Source: Streptomyces nigra (lineage in GTDB: Bacteria > Actinomycetota > Actinomycetes > Streptomycetales > Streptomycetaceae). Taken from it: a stretch of DNA of 64,000 bases. The translations under genes were made by a program, and so were the position numbers. The stretch is taken from assembly GCF_003074055.1 (NCBI RefSeq), contig NZ_CP029043.1:7556501-7620500 (forward strand), given 5' to 3'. This document shows positions 35,038 to 43,845 of the stretch, piece by piece. Each line of letters opens with the position of its first letter. Position 1 is the stretch's first letter. A model generated the notes under the pieces. The model had not been told where the DNA came from. It saw only the letters and a program-made list of their open reading frames with translations, and made no database searches.

Positions 35038-36524
35038 TCGCCATGCTGACCAAATACCCTCACCTGCGGCAGGACTTCGCCGCCTCCCTGGTCGTCTTCC
35101 TGGTCGCGCTCCCGCTCTGCGTGGGAGTGGCCGTCGCCTCCGGCGTCCCGGCCGAACTCGGCCTCGTCACCGGTATCGTCGGCGGCATCGTCACAGGTCT
35201 GATGCGGGGCAGCAGCCTCCAGGTCTCCGGACCCGCGGCCGGTCTGACCGTCCTCGTCTTCGAGGCGGTGAACGAGTTCGGGCTGCCCGCGCTCGGCGTC
35301 ATCGTGCTGGCCGCCGGACTGATCCAGCTCGTCATGGGCGCCCTGAAACTGGGGCGCTGGTTCCGCGCGATATCCGTCTCGGTCGTCGAGGGGATGCTGG
35401 CCGGAATCGGCCTGGTGATCATCGCGGGCCAGCTGTACTCGGCGGCCGGCCTGGAGGCCCCCGCCTCCGGACCCGACAAGATCCTCGGGCTCCCCGGCGC
35501 CGTCGTCGACGCGCTCGGCAGTACCACGGCCCTCACCTCGCTCGCCGTCGGCGCGGGCACCGTCGCGGTGCTCGTGCTGTGGAAGAAGCTGCCGAGCAAG
35601 GCGCGGACCGTGCCCGGCGCGCTCGCCGCGGTCCTGCTCGCCACCCTGGTCACCCAGGTCTTCGGCCTCTCCGTCGCCACCGTCGAGGTGAACGGCCTGC
35701 CGGCCTCGATCCAGCCGCCCGGCATGGACGCCTTCGGCGAACTCGCCGACCCCGCCCTCTTCGGAACGATCATCGCCTTCACCCTGATCGCCTCCGCCGA
35801 GAGCCTGTTCAGCGCCGCGGCCGTGGACCGGCTGCACGACGGTCCGCGCACCGAGTACGACAAGGAGCTGATGGCGCAGGGCGTGGGCAACACCGTGTGC
35901 GGCGCGCTCGGCGCGCTGCCCATGACCGCTGTCATCGTGCGCAGTTCCGCCAATGTCCAGGCAGGCGCGAGGACCAAGGCGTCCCGGGTGATGCACGGCG
36001 TGTGGCTGCTGCTGTTCGCGGCCCTGCTGCCCTCGACGCTGGCGCTGATCCCGCTGCCGGCGCTCGCCGGCATCCTGGTTCACGCGGGCTTCAGGCTGAT
36101 CCCCTTCCGGGAGATGGTGTCGCTGTGGCGCGGCCACCGCGGCGAGGCGCTGATCCTGGTGGCCACCGCCGTCTCGATCGTCGCCGTGAACATGTTCGAG
36201 GGTGTGCTGATCGGTCTGGCCCTGTCGGTGGTCAAGACCGCCTGGGAGGCATCGCACCTCAGGCTGGAGATCGTCGACAAGGGCGCGGGCCCGATCCATG
36301 CGCACCTGTCGGGCAACGCGACCTTCCTCAGGCTGCCGAAGATCCTCGACAGCCTGGAGTCGCTGCCCCAGGACCGTCCCGTGGAGCTGGACCTCTCCGG
36401 TCTGCACCACCTGGACCACGCCTGCCGCACGGCCCTCGAGAACTGGGCCGAGCGACACAGCGCGGCCGGCACGGAACCCGTGCGGGTCACGGCACCGGAG
36501 CTGGTGAAGGTCGCGGCCCCGTAG
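35034..36524 (+). CDS. SulP family anion (probable bicarbonate) transporter with STAS domain
   Basis: 496 residues. About 10-12 membrane segments occupy residues 10-400 (SGPAAGLTVLVF and the AESLFSAAAVD segment are family signatures). A C-terminal STAS domain occupies ~410-495 (VELDLSGLHHLDHACRTALENW). GTG 35034 overlaps the carbonic anhydrase stop; ATG 35043 is an alternative. Translational coupling argues for bicarbonate rather than sulfate as substrate, as for BicA-type proteins (inference). Confidence 0.92.
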   Translation: MIAMLTKYPHLRQDFAASLVVFLVALPLCVGVAVASGVPAELGLVTGIVGGIVTGLMRGSSLQVSGPAAGLTVLVFEAVNEFGLPALGVIVLAAGLIQLVMGALKLGRWFRAISVSVVEGMLAGIGLVIIAGQLYSAAGLEAPASGPDKILGLPGAVVDALGSTTALTSLAVGAGTVAVLVLWKKLPSKARTVPGALAAVLLATLVTQVFGLSVATVEVNGLPASIQPPGMDAFGELADPALFGTIIAFTLIASAESLFSAAAVDRLHDGPRTEYDKELMAQGVGNTVCGALGALPMTAVIVRSSANVQAGARTKASRVMHGVWLLLFAALLPSTLALIPLPALAGILVHAGFRLIPFREMVSLWRGHRGEALILVATAVSIVAVNMFEGVLIGLALSVVKTAWEASHLRLEIVDKGAGPIHAHLSGNATFLRLPKILDSLESLPQDRPVELDLSGLHHLDHACRTALENWAERHSAAGTEPVRVTAPELVKVAAP

Positions 36525-36667
36525 TGCAGCGCCTGCCGGTCCGGGGCCGGCCGTGGCCCCGGACCGGGAACCGGGCATAGGGCTGCAGCAGCAGACGTAC
36601 GGACCCCTGGTTGACGGCACTGGAATGTTCCAGGCACCGGTGACGGTGGCCGTGGCGGCCGCTTCCG

Positions 36668-36775
36668 CAGACCAATGAGCTGACTCAACGCCTGACCCAA
36701 CTCGTCGAACACCACGCCCCACGGCTACTCGTACCGGTGGGCGTCGGCCCGGACAGCGCTGCGACTCCGGCGAGG
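36668..36775 (+). mobile_element. IS110-type transposase fragment
   Basis: Rightward reading NELTQRLTQLVEHHAPRLL then VPVGVGPDSAA matches the junction before the second IS110 domain (usually APxLLxxxGVGPDxAA). Only ~30 codons survive. The rest of the ~570-base gap 36525-37095 shows nothing else except the hairpin at its right end. Confidence 0.5.
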
Positions 36776-37043
36776 GCGAGGCGGACGCCTTGGGCTGCGG
36801 TTGCGGTGACGTGGGACCACTGTCGCGCGACTCGGCGGGACGGCTCTCCGCCGCGCCCCCGATTACGACGTGAACGTACTCGCGACGATCACGACCACAG
36901 CCGCCGCAACGCCCCTCGCCCATCGATGCCCATCACGCCGCCCCTCTCCCCGCCTCAGCCAAAAGGCAGGTCAGCGTACAGGTGCGGGCCGTCGGCAGGC
37001 GAACGTGTGCGGAGAGCCGGAGGGCGGCATCTGAGGTGCGACT

Positions 37044-37088
37044 CCGCAGCCGGTCGGCGTTCCAGGACCGGGTGCCGACCGGCTGCGG
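37044..37088. terminator. hairpin terminator of the phosphodiesterase gene
   Basis: A perfect 15-bp stem, CCGCAGCCGGTCGGC at 37044-37058 with its complement at 37074-37088 and a 15-base loop. It is just past the leftward gene's stop. Confidence 0.7.
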
Positions 37089-37095
37089 CGGGCCC

Positions 37096-38178
37096 TCAGT
37101 GGCGCGGAGCGGGATAGGCCCTGGGCAGCCGCATGCCCCGGTCCTCCATGATGTCCCGCACCCGGTTCGGGTAGTCGGTGATGATGCCGTCGATCCCCAT
37201 GTCCATCAGCGCCTCGATGGTCGCCGGGTCGTCGCACGTCCACGGCACGACCTTCAGCCCGCGCCGGTGCGCGTCGGCGACCATCTTCCGGTCGGGGTAG
37301 AAGCGGAAGCCCGGGTCGGCGACGGTGCCGTTCTGCGGGAACCCGTAGTTCGGGGAGAGCGCCGTCACGCCGGGTACGGTCGCGGCGGCCTTGACGAAGT
37401 CACCGTCGTAGTCGTCGGCATCGATGCCGCCGAGCCAGGGCGAGGCGCCGGGCTTGCCGACCTGAAGAAAGTCGTAGTTGGTCAGGGCGACGAGGGGGTA
37501 CTTCGGGGCGAGCTTGTGCATGGCCTTGAGCGCGCCCCAGTCGAACGACTGGATCGTGACCTGCTTCTCGATGCCGGAGCGGTGGATCTCCTCGTACACC
37601 CGCCGGACGAACACCTCGCGCGGGGCGGTCTGTTCGGGTGCGCCGGCCTCGACCTTGGTCTCGATGTTCAGCTTGACCTGCTTGGCCTTGTACCGCTTGA
37701 CGAGATCGAGGACGTCCTTGAGCTCGATCATGCGAAAGCCCTTGATCTGCTCCTGCTCCGGATAGCCGGGAAGCTGCTGGAACCCGCAGTCCATGGTGCG
37801 AATCTGAGCGAGCGTCAGATCCTTGATGTACTTGCCGACGTACGGGAACTGCGGATCGCCCGGCGTCAGCGGCGCGGTGTCCTTGCACTTCTGCGCGCTG
37901 ATCTGACGGTCATGGTTGACGACGACCTTCTGGTCCCTGGTGATCTGGGTGTCCAGCTCCAGGGTGCTGACGCCCAGCCGAAGCGCCTTGCCGAAGCCCT
38001 CCAGGGACTCCTCCGTGGTCAGCCCCAGGCCGCCGCGGTGGGCCTGCAGGTCGAAGGCGCCCTGGTGGGGTGACTCGTGGGACGGGGTGGGGTGTGGGTG
38101 CGTGGCCGCCTGCGCTGTCGTCGGGAGAGCGAGCAGGGGCAGGAAGGCCAGGCCGGCGACGGTGTGCCGCAGGGACAT
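37096..38178 (-). CDS. secreted glycerophosphodiester phosphodiesterase
   Basis: 360 residues with a clear signal peptide (SLRHTVAGLAFLPLLALPTTAQA). QAHRGGLGLTTEES is the GDPD active-site start; STLELDTQITRD and VVNHDRQIS complete the catalytic core, and the C-terminus has WTCDDPATIEALMDMGIDGIITDYP. Hydrolyses glycerophosphodiesters outside the membrane to glycerol-3-phosphate. Stands alone. Confidence 0.94.
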   Translation of the reverse strand: MSLRHTVAGLAFLPLLALPTTAQAATHPHPTPSHESPHQGAFDLQAHRGGLGLTTEESLEGFGKALRLGVSTLELDTQITRDQKVVVNHDRQISAQKCKDTAPLTPGDPQFPYVGKYIKDLTLAQIRTMDCGFQQLPGYPEQEQIKGFRMIELKDVLDLVKRYKAKQVKLNIETKVEAGAPEQTAPREVFVRRVYEEIHRSGIEKQVTIQSFDWGALKAMHKLAPKYPLVALTNYDFLQVGKPGASPWLGGIDADDYDGDFVKAAATVPGVTALSPNYGFPQNGTVADPGFRFYPDRKMVADAHRRGLKVVPWTCDDPATIEALMDMGIDGIITDYPNRVRDIMEDRGMRLPRAYPAPRH

Positions 38179-38353
38179 GGGGTGCCTCGTTCATTTGGTG
38201 TATGGACTCCGACGGGACACGCGACAGGCAAACCCCGGGGCGCGGCACCCGCGGGGCCGGCGGATGAGGTGGTGGTGAACGGGCGCCGAACGATGGTCTT
38301 CCCGCGCCGGCCGTGAGCAGGCAGGCCGGCGGTGCGGCCCGGGGCGCCGTCCG

Positions 38354-38788
38354 CTAACTGGCCGAGCCGTAGCAGATACACGATGGATGGGTGCGGCAGA
38401 CGTAATACGCCTCGTGGGTGTACGAGCCCTGGACTCCCGAGAGGATCTCGTGGGTGTCGTTGTGTGTCAGCGAGGCAGTTCGCCAGCGGTTGACGCAGGT
38501 TGGGCTTGATCTCCTCGTGGCCCGGAGCGGTGTCCATCAGCTCTACGGTGTCGCGCATGATGCGCGCCTGGCAGGCCGTGTGCGGGGGCCCGCCTCTTCG
38601 CCGGTTGGCTTCCAGGACGCTGCCGAGGCCCACGCGCGTGTTGGAGGCGTCGATGTGGTCGATGTCCCCGGTCGGCTCCTGCCCGCGGTAGACCTCCCTG
38701 ACCTCCAGGTCGGGCCAGTCGCGCTTGTTGAGCAGGCACCGGCAGCGGGCGCCGGCATGGTGTGTACGCCATCTGCGTCAGAACTCAC
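38354..38788 (-). pseudogene. unknown Cys-rich protein gene with two compensating frameshifts
   Basis: Starts at GTG 38788 behind GGGGG (SSDADGVHTMPAPAAG). It continues in another frame with very GC-rich third positions (CRCLLNKRDWPDLEVREVYR, IDHIDASNTRVGLGSVLEAN, ACQARIMRDTVELMDT). It returns to the first frame for the end (THNDTHEILSGVQGSYTHE, YYVCRTHPSCICYGSAS, stop 38354-38356). Third-position bias supports this path: the middle ~85 codons are almost all G/C-ending only in the shifted frame. The family is not recognised. Either a pseudogene or two sequence errors; the intact product would be about 140 residues. Confidence 0.45.
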
Positions 38789-39022
38789 AGCTTCCCCCGT
38801 GCAAGTGACGTGCCATCACCGGACTGCACGTCAAGACAATCGTGATCCAACCATCGTCACCCTAGCGACCTTTGCACCTCGATCGTCAAGGAGATCGGAC
38901 AGGGCAGGCAGACTCCTGACATCTCGGCTGACCGCTTCTCCGCCGAGTCATCGCACCGTTGCGGTTCTGCTGGCCTACTCAGGGCAGACGCACGGGCAGG
39001 GGCCTCGATATGCCCGATTCAG
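38789..39022. other. intergenic, nothing recognised
   Basis: Spacer between the Cys-rich gene relic and the leader-like element at 39.02 kb. No supported gene. It would carry the promoter of the relic. Confidence 0.35.
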
Positions 39023-39066
39023 GGGTGCCGGGAAGTCCGGTCGGCGATCGTTGTCTGCCGCCCGGA
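39023..39066 (+). ncRNA. third, diverged copy of the antiporter leader element
   Basis: GTGCCGGGAAGTCCGGTCGG matches the core of the two antiporter leaders at 42.3 and 46.55 kb. The downstream pairing seen in those is only partly possible here (GGCG/CGCC), so this copy is probably decayed. It stands directly before a frameshifted STAS gene. Confidence 0.4.
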
Positions 39067-39073
39067 GTTCTGA

Positions 39074-39448
39074 GTGCGATTCTTCCGCTTGCGTCGTAGC
39101 GGCTGGACCGGGGTCCGAAGCGCCCCCGATCACCGCGTCGTCAGACTGTGCGGCACTTTGGACGCCGGCAAAGCCGAAGCGACAGGGCAGCGCCTGGTTC
39201 GGCTGATCAAGGCGGGGCCCGGCGTCCTGGAAGTCGACCTGGCTGGTGTGGAGTACCTCAGCCCGGACGGGTGCGAGACGCTATTCACGGCCCTTCACGC
39301 TGCGAGAGCGCATGGCACGAAGCTGATCGTCACGCGCACACGAACGCACGGGCACGATCAGTCATGCATCAGATCGGCTTCTCTCGCGCCCTGTCCGCCC
39401 AGACCACGGATGACCGGTGACCGGAGCGCGCCGACCGCACCGCCGTGA
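39074..39448 (+). pseudogene. STAS-domain protein (anti-sigma-factor antagonist type), frameshifted
   Basis: Open for 124 codons. Residues ~20-88 are a STAS domain (DHRVVRLCGTLDAGKAEA, VLEVDLAGVEYLSPDGCETL). After LIVT the expected C-terminal helix continues only in another frame (NARARSVMHQIGFSRALSA), so a one- or two-base indel near 39332-39345 has broken it. Possible role before decay: partner-switching regulation of an anti-sigma factor or transporter. Confidence 0.55.
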
Positions 39449-39546
39449 CTCGCTCACATCGAGATGCGTGTCCGATGAACGGACTTCCGTATCCGCATAA
39501 CGGTCCGATCTCGCCACCTGGCCTTTTAGCTGACGCGGCCCGAAGT

Positions 39547-39560
39547 GTGATCCGGGTCAC
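39547..39560. promoter_or_regulatory. Crp-like site upstream of the alanine symporter
   Basis: GTGATCCGGGTCAC fits the streptomycete Crp consensus GTG-N6-GNCAC exactly and is nearly palindromic with its flank (TGTGA-N6-TCACT). It is 230 bases before the symporter start. Confidence 0.45.
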
Positions 39561-39613
39561 TAAAGATCTAGTAAATGTCGTGGTAGAACTTCGCAAATCC
39601 GTAGGCGGCACGA

Positions 39614-39654
39614 CCCCGCGCTGCTATGCGGGGCGTCGGCGCACGCGCCGACGC
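39614..39654 (+). promoter_or_regulatory. two adjacent hairpins in the symporter leader
   Basis: CCCCGC/GCGGGG (39614-39633) is followed at once by the 9-bp stem GCGTCGGCG/CGCCGACGC (39633-39654). They lie about 135 bases before the start and could be an attenuator or terminator of an upstream transcript. The rest of the 341-base gap 39449-39789 holds only the Crp-like site. Confidence 0.4.
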
Positions 39655-39789
39655 AGGCCAGGGCCATGACGTTCCGAGTCCGCGGACACGTCATCTCAGG
39701 CCGCCGATCGGACAACGGCGTTCGTCAAAGACCGCTCTCCCCGCGGCGCAGGTTTCTGCGCCGGTCCCCGCGCCACCGAGGTAGCCATA

Positions 39790-41322
39790 GTGTCACTCGA
39801 CTCCATCACCACGTCCGTCGACGAAGCAGTCAGCGGATTCTTCGAGCCCATAGCCACATGGATCGGGGAAGTCGTCTTCTACACGGTGCCCGTAGGCGGC
39901 ACCGACCTTCCCCTGATCGTGGCCTGGCTCGTGCTCGCGGGTCTCGTCTTCAGCGGCTGGTTCGGGCTCGTCCAGTTCCGAAAGTTCAGACTCGCCGTCG
40001 ACGTGGTGCGAGGGAAGTACGACGAGAAGGGGTCGGCCGGTGAGGTCAACCACTTCCAGGCGCTGACCGCCGCCGTCTCCGGCACGGTCGGCCTCGGCAA
40101 CATCGCCGGTGTGGCCGTCGCCGTATCCTGGGGCGGCCCCGGCGCCACGTTCTGGATGGTCCTGTGCGGTCTGCTCGGCATGGCCACCAAGTTCGTCGAG
40201 GTCACCCTCGGTGTGAAGTACCGCGAGGTGCACGCCGACGGCACCGTCTCCGGCGGCCCGATGCACTACCTGCCCAAGGGCCTCAAGGAACGATTCGGCA
40301 GCAACGGCGCCAAGCTCGGCAAGGTGCTCGCCGTCCTCGCCTCGATCATGATCCTCTTCTTCGGCCTGTTCGGCGGCAACCTGTTCCAGACCAACCAGAG
40401 CTACGCGCAGATCTCCTCGACCTTCGGCGGCGAGGACGGCTTCCTGGCCTCCTCCGCCGGTGCCGTCCTCTTCGGTCTGGTCGTCTCCGCGCTGGTCGGT
40501 CTCGTGCTGCTCGGCGGCATCCGCTCCATCGCCTCGGTCACCAGTCGGCTGGTGCCCGCGATGGCCGGCATCTACATCGTGGCCTGCCTGATCGTCATCC
40601 TGTTCAACGTCACCGCGGTGCCGGACGCCTTCCAGACCATCCTGCAGGGCGCCTTCGAGGCCGACGGCGTCGTGGGCGGTGTGATCGGTGCCCTGATCAT
40701 CGGTTTCCAGCGGGCCGCGTTCTCCAACGAGGCCGGTCTCGGCTCCGCCCCGATCGCCCACTCCGCGGTCAAGACCAAGCACCCCGCGAGCGAGGGTCTG
40801 GTCGCCCTGCTGGAGCCGTTCATCGACACGGTCGTCATCTGCACCATGACCGCGCTGACCATCGTCATCGCCAACCCGGCCAGCTGGGGCGAGGCCCGCG
40901 AGGGTGAGAGCATCGGCGGCGTCACCATCACCTCCGACGCCTTCGAGACCGTACTGCCCTGGTTCCCGGCCGTGCTCACGATCGCGGTGCTGCTGTTCGC
41001 CTTCTCCACCATCCTGACCTGGGGCTACTACGGCCTCAAGGCATGGTCGTACCTGTTCGGCAAGAGCAAGGCCAGCGAGACCGTCTTCAAGGCCGTCTGG
41101 AGTCTTTTCGTGGTCCTGGGCGCCCTGATGTCCCTCGACTCCCTCATCAGCCTCGCCGACTCCGCGCTCTTCCTGCTGTCCGTCTTCAACATCATCGGCC
41201 TGTACCTGCTCGCCCCGATCGTCAAGCGCGAGCTCGGCTCCTTCCTGGAGTTCGTCCGCGCCCGCAAGGCCGGTGAGATCAGCGACGACGAAGACGAGGA
41301 GTCGGTGAAGACCACCGTCTGA
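39790..41322 (+). CDS. sodium:alanine/glycine symporter (AGCS family)
   Basis: 510 residues from GTG 39790 with GAGG upstream. Eleven or so membrane segments. Family signatures: GTVGLGNIAGVAVAVSWGGP, FSNEAGLGSAPIAHSAVKT, EPFIDTVVICTMTALT. Imports alanine or glycine with Na+. A decayed 3' copy of the same gene lies at 45.5 kb. A Crp-like site and tandem hairpins upstream suggest carbon or energy control. Confidence 0.94.
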   Translation: MSLDSITTSVDEAVSGFFEPIATWIGEVVFYTVPVGGTDLPLIVAWLVLAGLVFSGWFGLVQFRKFRLAVDVVRGKYDEKGSAGEVNHFQALTAAVSGTVGLGNIAGVAVAVSWGGPGATFWMVLCGLLGMATKFVEVTLGVKYREVHADGTVSGGPMHYLPKGLKERFGSNGAKLGKVLAVLASIMILFFGLFGGNLFQTNQSYAQISSTFGGEDGFLASSAGAVLFGLVVSALVGLVLLGGIRSIASVTSRLVPAMAGIYIVACLIVILFNVTAVPDAFQTILQGAFEADGVVGGVIGALIIGFQRAAFSNEAGLGSAPIAHSAVKTKHPASEGLVALLEPFIDTVVICTMTALTIVIANPASWGEAREGESIGGVTITSDAFETVLPWFPAVLTIAVLLFAFSTILTWGYYGLKAWSYLFGKSKASETVFKAVWSLFVVLGALMSLDSLISLADSALFLLSVFNIIGLYLLAPIVKRELGSFLEFVRARKAGEISDDEDEESVKTTV

Positions 41323-41346
41323 CCGCCCCCCGGCGGCCCGGCTCCT

Positions 41347-41393
41347 GTACGGGCCCGTACTCACCTCGCGCCTTGGTGGGTACGGGCCCGTAC
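41347..41393. terminator. duplicated 14-bp palindrome after the symporter
   Basis: GTACGGGCCCGTAC occurs at 41347-41360 and again at 41380-41393. The two copies can also pair with each other as one long hairpin over a 19-base loop. Placed 25 bases past the stop; likely terminator. A degraded version follows the pseudogene copy at 45.83-45.91 kb. Confidence 0.55.
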
Positions 41394-41429
41394 GCCTGCC
41401 GCCTACGACCGGCCGCCGAGCTCTTTGCT

Positions 41430-42118
41430 GTCGCCGCCGGTCCAGATGACCGATGGCAGAGCTCGCCATGGCCCCGCGCAGCACCACCGAGAGCACCACG
41501 GCGAGGGCCACGATCGCCCACAGCTCCCGTTCCAGGCCGCCGACCACCCCGTCCCGGCCGCGGTGGCCGGGGCGATGGCCGCGTAGACGAACGGGAAGGC
41601 GAGTCCGTCGTTGAGCCGGGCCTCACTGGTCGGGGAGAACCGCACCTCGTCCTCGTCGCGCTCGGCCCCGAGTGGCTCGCCCACGCGCACCTCACCAGCC
41701 GGCACGGGATCCGTCGGCACTGGCGCGGCCCCAGCAGCGGAGCGGCATCGGGCGGCCAGTCGAGCAGCCCCCAGGCCGGCAGGGCGACGACAGCCACCGT
41801 CAGCGGCATCGTGATGCCCGGCAAGCGCCACGCAGTGGACCACCGGCGCCATCCGAAGGGCCGGTCGATGGCGAGCCCCGCGCCCATCAGCGACACGATC
41901 ACGCACACCTAAGTGGTGTGCTCGACCCAAAGCCGGTCACGAACGGGATCCACGGCCGGTACGCCCACCGGCAGCAACTCGATGAGAACACCCGCCGCGA
42001 GGAAGACCATGGGCAGGGACAACGGCCGTTTGGACACCACCCGGGGCAGCACAGCCGCCCCCAGCGTCCCCAGCGCCCCCATGCCCAGGCAGGCGTAGAC
42101 AACGTCCGAAGGCGTCAC
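41430..42118 (-). pseudogene. CPA1-type Na+/H+ antiporter pseudogene
   Basis: Leftward pieces in successive frames: VYACLGMGALGTLGAAVLPR to LWVEHTT ending at an in-frame TAG; CVIVSLMGAGLAIDRPFGWR continuing directly after that stop; DEVRFSPTSEARLNDGLAFP in another frame; ELWAIVALAVVLSVVLRG in a fourth. The order matches the first half of CPA1 antiporters, with the TSEAGLNDGLAFP sodium-site motif altered to TSEARLND. One nonsense codon, at least two frameshifts and loss of the second half. It lies directly upstream of, and divergent from, the intact nhaA gene. Confidence 0.75.
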
Positions 42119-42276
42119 TGCGACGTCCTGCCCGACGCGATCACTCCCAGGCGGTGTGTCTACCCCGTCCGCACCGGTGCCTCGCCCGAGTACGTCATCG
42201 AGCCCGCTGCCTGCCCGTTCGCAGCCCCCAGAGGTGGGGTGGGCCAGACCGGCCAGTGCGGTTAGGGTGTAAAGAA

Positions 42277-42350
42277 CGCGTCAAGAAGGACGCGGGGTGT
42301 GCCGGGAAGTCTGGTCGGCGTCCGTAGGGCCGTGTGCCCGTTTCGCCGAC
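42277..42350 (+). ncRNA. candidate cis-regulatory RNA in the nhaA leader
   Basis: Upstream hairpin CGCGTC/GACGCG (42277-42294). Conserved core 42296-42320 (GGTGTGCCGGGAAG...TGGTCGGCG). Outer stem GTCGGCG (42314-42320) pairs with CGCCGAC (42344-42350) and encloses an inner hairpin GGGC/GCCC (42327-42339). The same core and fold occur before the CPA1 gene at 46.55 kb. It ends just before the GGAGG ribosome-binding site at 42356-42360, so it could control translation. Confidence 0.5.
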
Positions 42351-42370
42351 ACCACCGGAGGTCTGCCGCC

Positions 42371-43666
42371 TTGGCCGCCACCCCGCCCCGTACCCCGTTC
42401 CTCGGTCTCCTCCCCTGGCCCGAACGGCAGGCAGTGGCCCGGGCCCTGCGCACCGAAACGGTGGGTGGTCTCGTCCTGCTGGCCGCCGCGGTGGTCGCGC
42501 TGATCTGGGCGAACACACCGCTCAGCGGCGCGTACACCACCATCCGTGACTTCCACTTCGGAATACCCGCCCTGGGACTGGACCTCTCCGTCGGCCACTG
42601 GACCTCCGACGGACTGCTGACCGTCTTCTTCCTGGTCGCCGGGATCGAACTGAAGCGGGAACTGGTCGTTGGCTCGCTGCGCACCCCGGCGACGGCGGCG
42701 CTGCCAATCATCGCCGCCGTGTGCGGCATGGCCGTACCCGCCGCCTTTTACGCCCTCACGGTCACAGTCGGCGGCGGCAGCATGGACGGGTGGGCGGTGC
42801 CGATGGCCACCGACATCGCCTTCGCCCTGGCCGTTCTGGCGGTCATCTCCACCCACCTGCCGACCGCCCTGCGGGCCTTCCTGCTGACGCTTGCGGTGGT
42901 CGACGACCTCGGCGCGATCCTGATCATCGCCCTCTTCTTCACCGCGGACCTCAACTACGGGGCGCTGGCGGGGGCGCTTGCCGGGCTGGCCGTCTTCCAT
43001 GTCCTGCAGCGGCAGCGGGTGAAGGGCTGGTGGTGGTACGTGCCGCTCGGAGTGGCGATCTGGGCACTGCTGTACAACGGCGGCATCCACGCCACTGTCG
43101 CCGGTGTCGCCATGGGCCTTCTCCTGCGCACCGTCCCCGACAAGGACGAGGAACGATCACCCGCGGAGCGCACCGGACACCTGCTGCACCCCCTCTCCGC
43201 CGGCCTGTGCGTGCCCCTGTTCGCCCTGTTCGCCGCCGGTGTCAGCGTCTCCGGCGACGCACTGGGCAAGGTCTTCACCACCCCCGAACCCCTCGGGGTG
43301 ATCGCCGGGCTGGTTGCGGGCAAGATCCTCGGCATCTTCGCCGGAACCTACCTCGCCGCCCGCTACACCCGCGCGCGGCTCAATCCCGACCTGGCCTGGG
43401 CCGACGTCCTCGCCCTGGCAACCCTGGCCGGAATCGGCTTCACGGTCGCCCTCCTCATCGGCGAACTGGCCTTCCCCGGCACCGCCGTCGGCGAACACGT
43501 CAAAGCCGCCGTCCTGATCGCCTCGCTCACCGCCGCCCTGCTGGCCGCCCTGCTCCTGCGCCGCAGGAACGCTGTGTACCGGCGTCTGTACGAGGAGGAA
43601 AACCTCGACGAGGACGCCGACGGCATCCCCGACATCTACCAGCGCACCGAAGCGGGCGGCGCCTGA
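42371..43666 (+). CDS. nhaA: Na+/H+ antiporter NhaA
   Basis: 431 residues from TTG 42371, chosen because GGAGG lies nine bases upstream and the longer GTG frame runs through the leader element. Signatures: TDGLLTVFFLVAGIELKREL-like segment (SDGLLTVFFLVAGIELKREL), MATDIAFALAVLA, LAVVDDLGAILIIALF with the paired Asp of the sodium site. About 11-12 membrane segments; the C-terminus is acidic and cytosolic. Exchanges Na+ for H+ under alkaline or salt stress. Preceded by the shared leader element. Confidence 0.94.
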   Translation: MAATPPRTPFLGLLPWPERQAVARALRTETVGGLVLLAAAVVALIWANTPLSGAYTTIRDFHFGIPALGLDLSVGHWTSDGLLTVFFLVAGIELKRELVVGSLRTPATAALPIIAAVCGMAVPAAFYALTVTVGGGSMDGWAVPMATDIAFALAVLAVISTHLPTALRAFLLTLAVVDDLGAILIIALFFTADLNYGALAGALAGLAVFHVLQRQRVKGWWWYVPLGVAIWALLYNGGIHATVAGVAMGLLLRTVPDKDEERSPAERTGHLLHPLSAGLCVPLFALFAAGVSVSGDALGKVFTTPEPLGVIAGLVAGKILGIFAGTYLAARYTRARLNPDLAWADVLALATLAGIGFTVALLIGELAFPGTAVGEHVKAAVLIASLTAALLAALLLRRRNAVYRRLYEEENLDEDADGIPDIYQRTEAGGA

Positions 43667-43845
43667 CCCGGCCACCACCCGCGCCCTCGCCTGCTCACCG
43701 CAGCGGCGGCACTGCTGTTCTGCGTCCGCCCACCATGGCCGCCGCGATGCGGCAGGGCGGCCCGAAGCCAGGCTGCGCGGCTGCCCTGGGCTCGACACCC
43801 AGTCGGATTGCCCCCCGGACATCGGCGCGATGACCGAAGGTGGTC

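Noticed and set aside
34971..36923. 650-codon leftward open frame opposite the SulP gene
   Set aside because: Antisense shadow; low-complexity Gly/Asp/Arg sequence, while the sense frame has clear SulP and STAS motifs.
38418..39206. 262-codon rightward open frame
   Set aside because: Runs opposite the Cys-rich gene relic and through a non-coding spacer; composition changes along it and no motif is present.
39793..41547. 584-codon leftward open frame opposite the alanine symporter
   Set aside because: Antisense shadow, except that its first ~35 codons (41440-41547) coincide with a piece of the antiporter pseudogene.
42299..42370. GTG start for NhaA inside the leader element
   Set aside because: No ribosome-binding site; the same bases are conserved before an unrelated gene, so they are leader RNA rather than NhaA coding sequence. 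A short leader peptide cannot be fully excluded.
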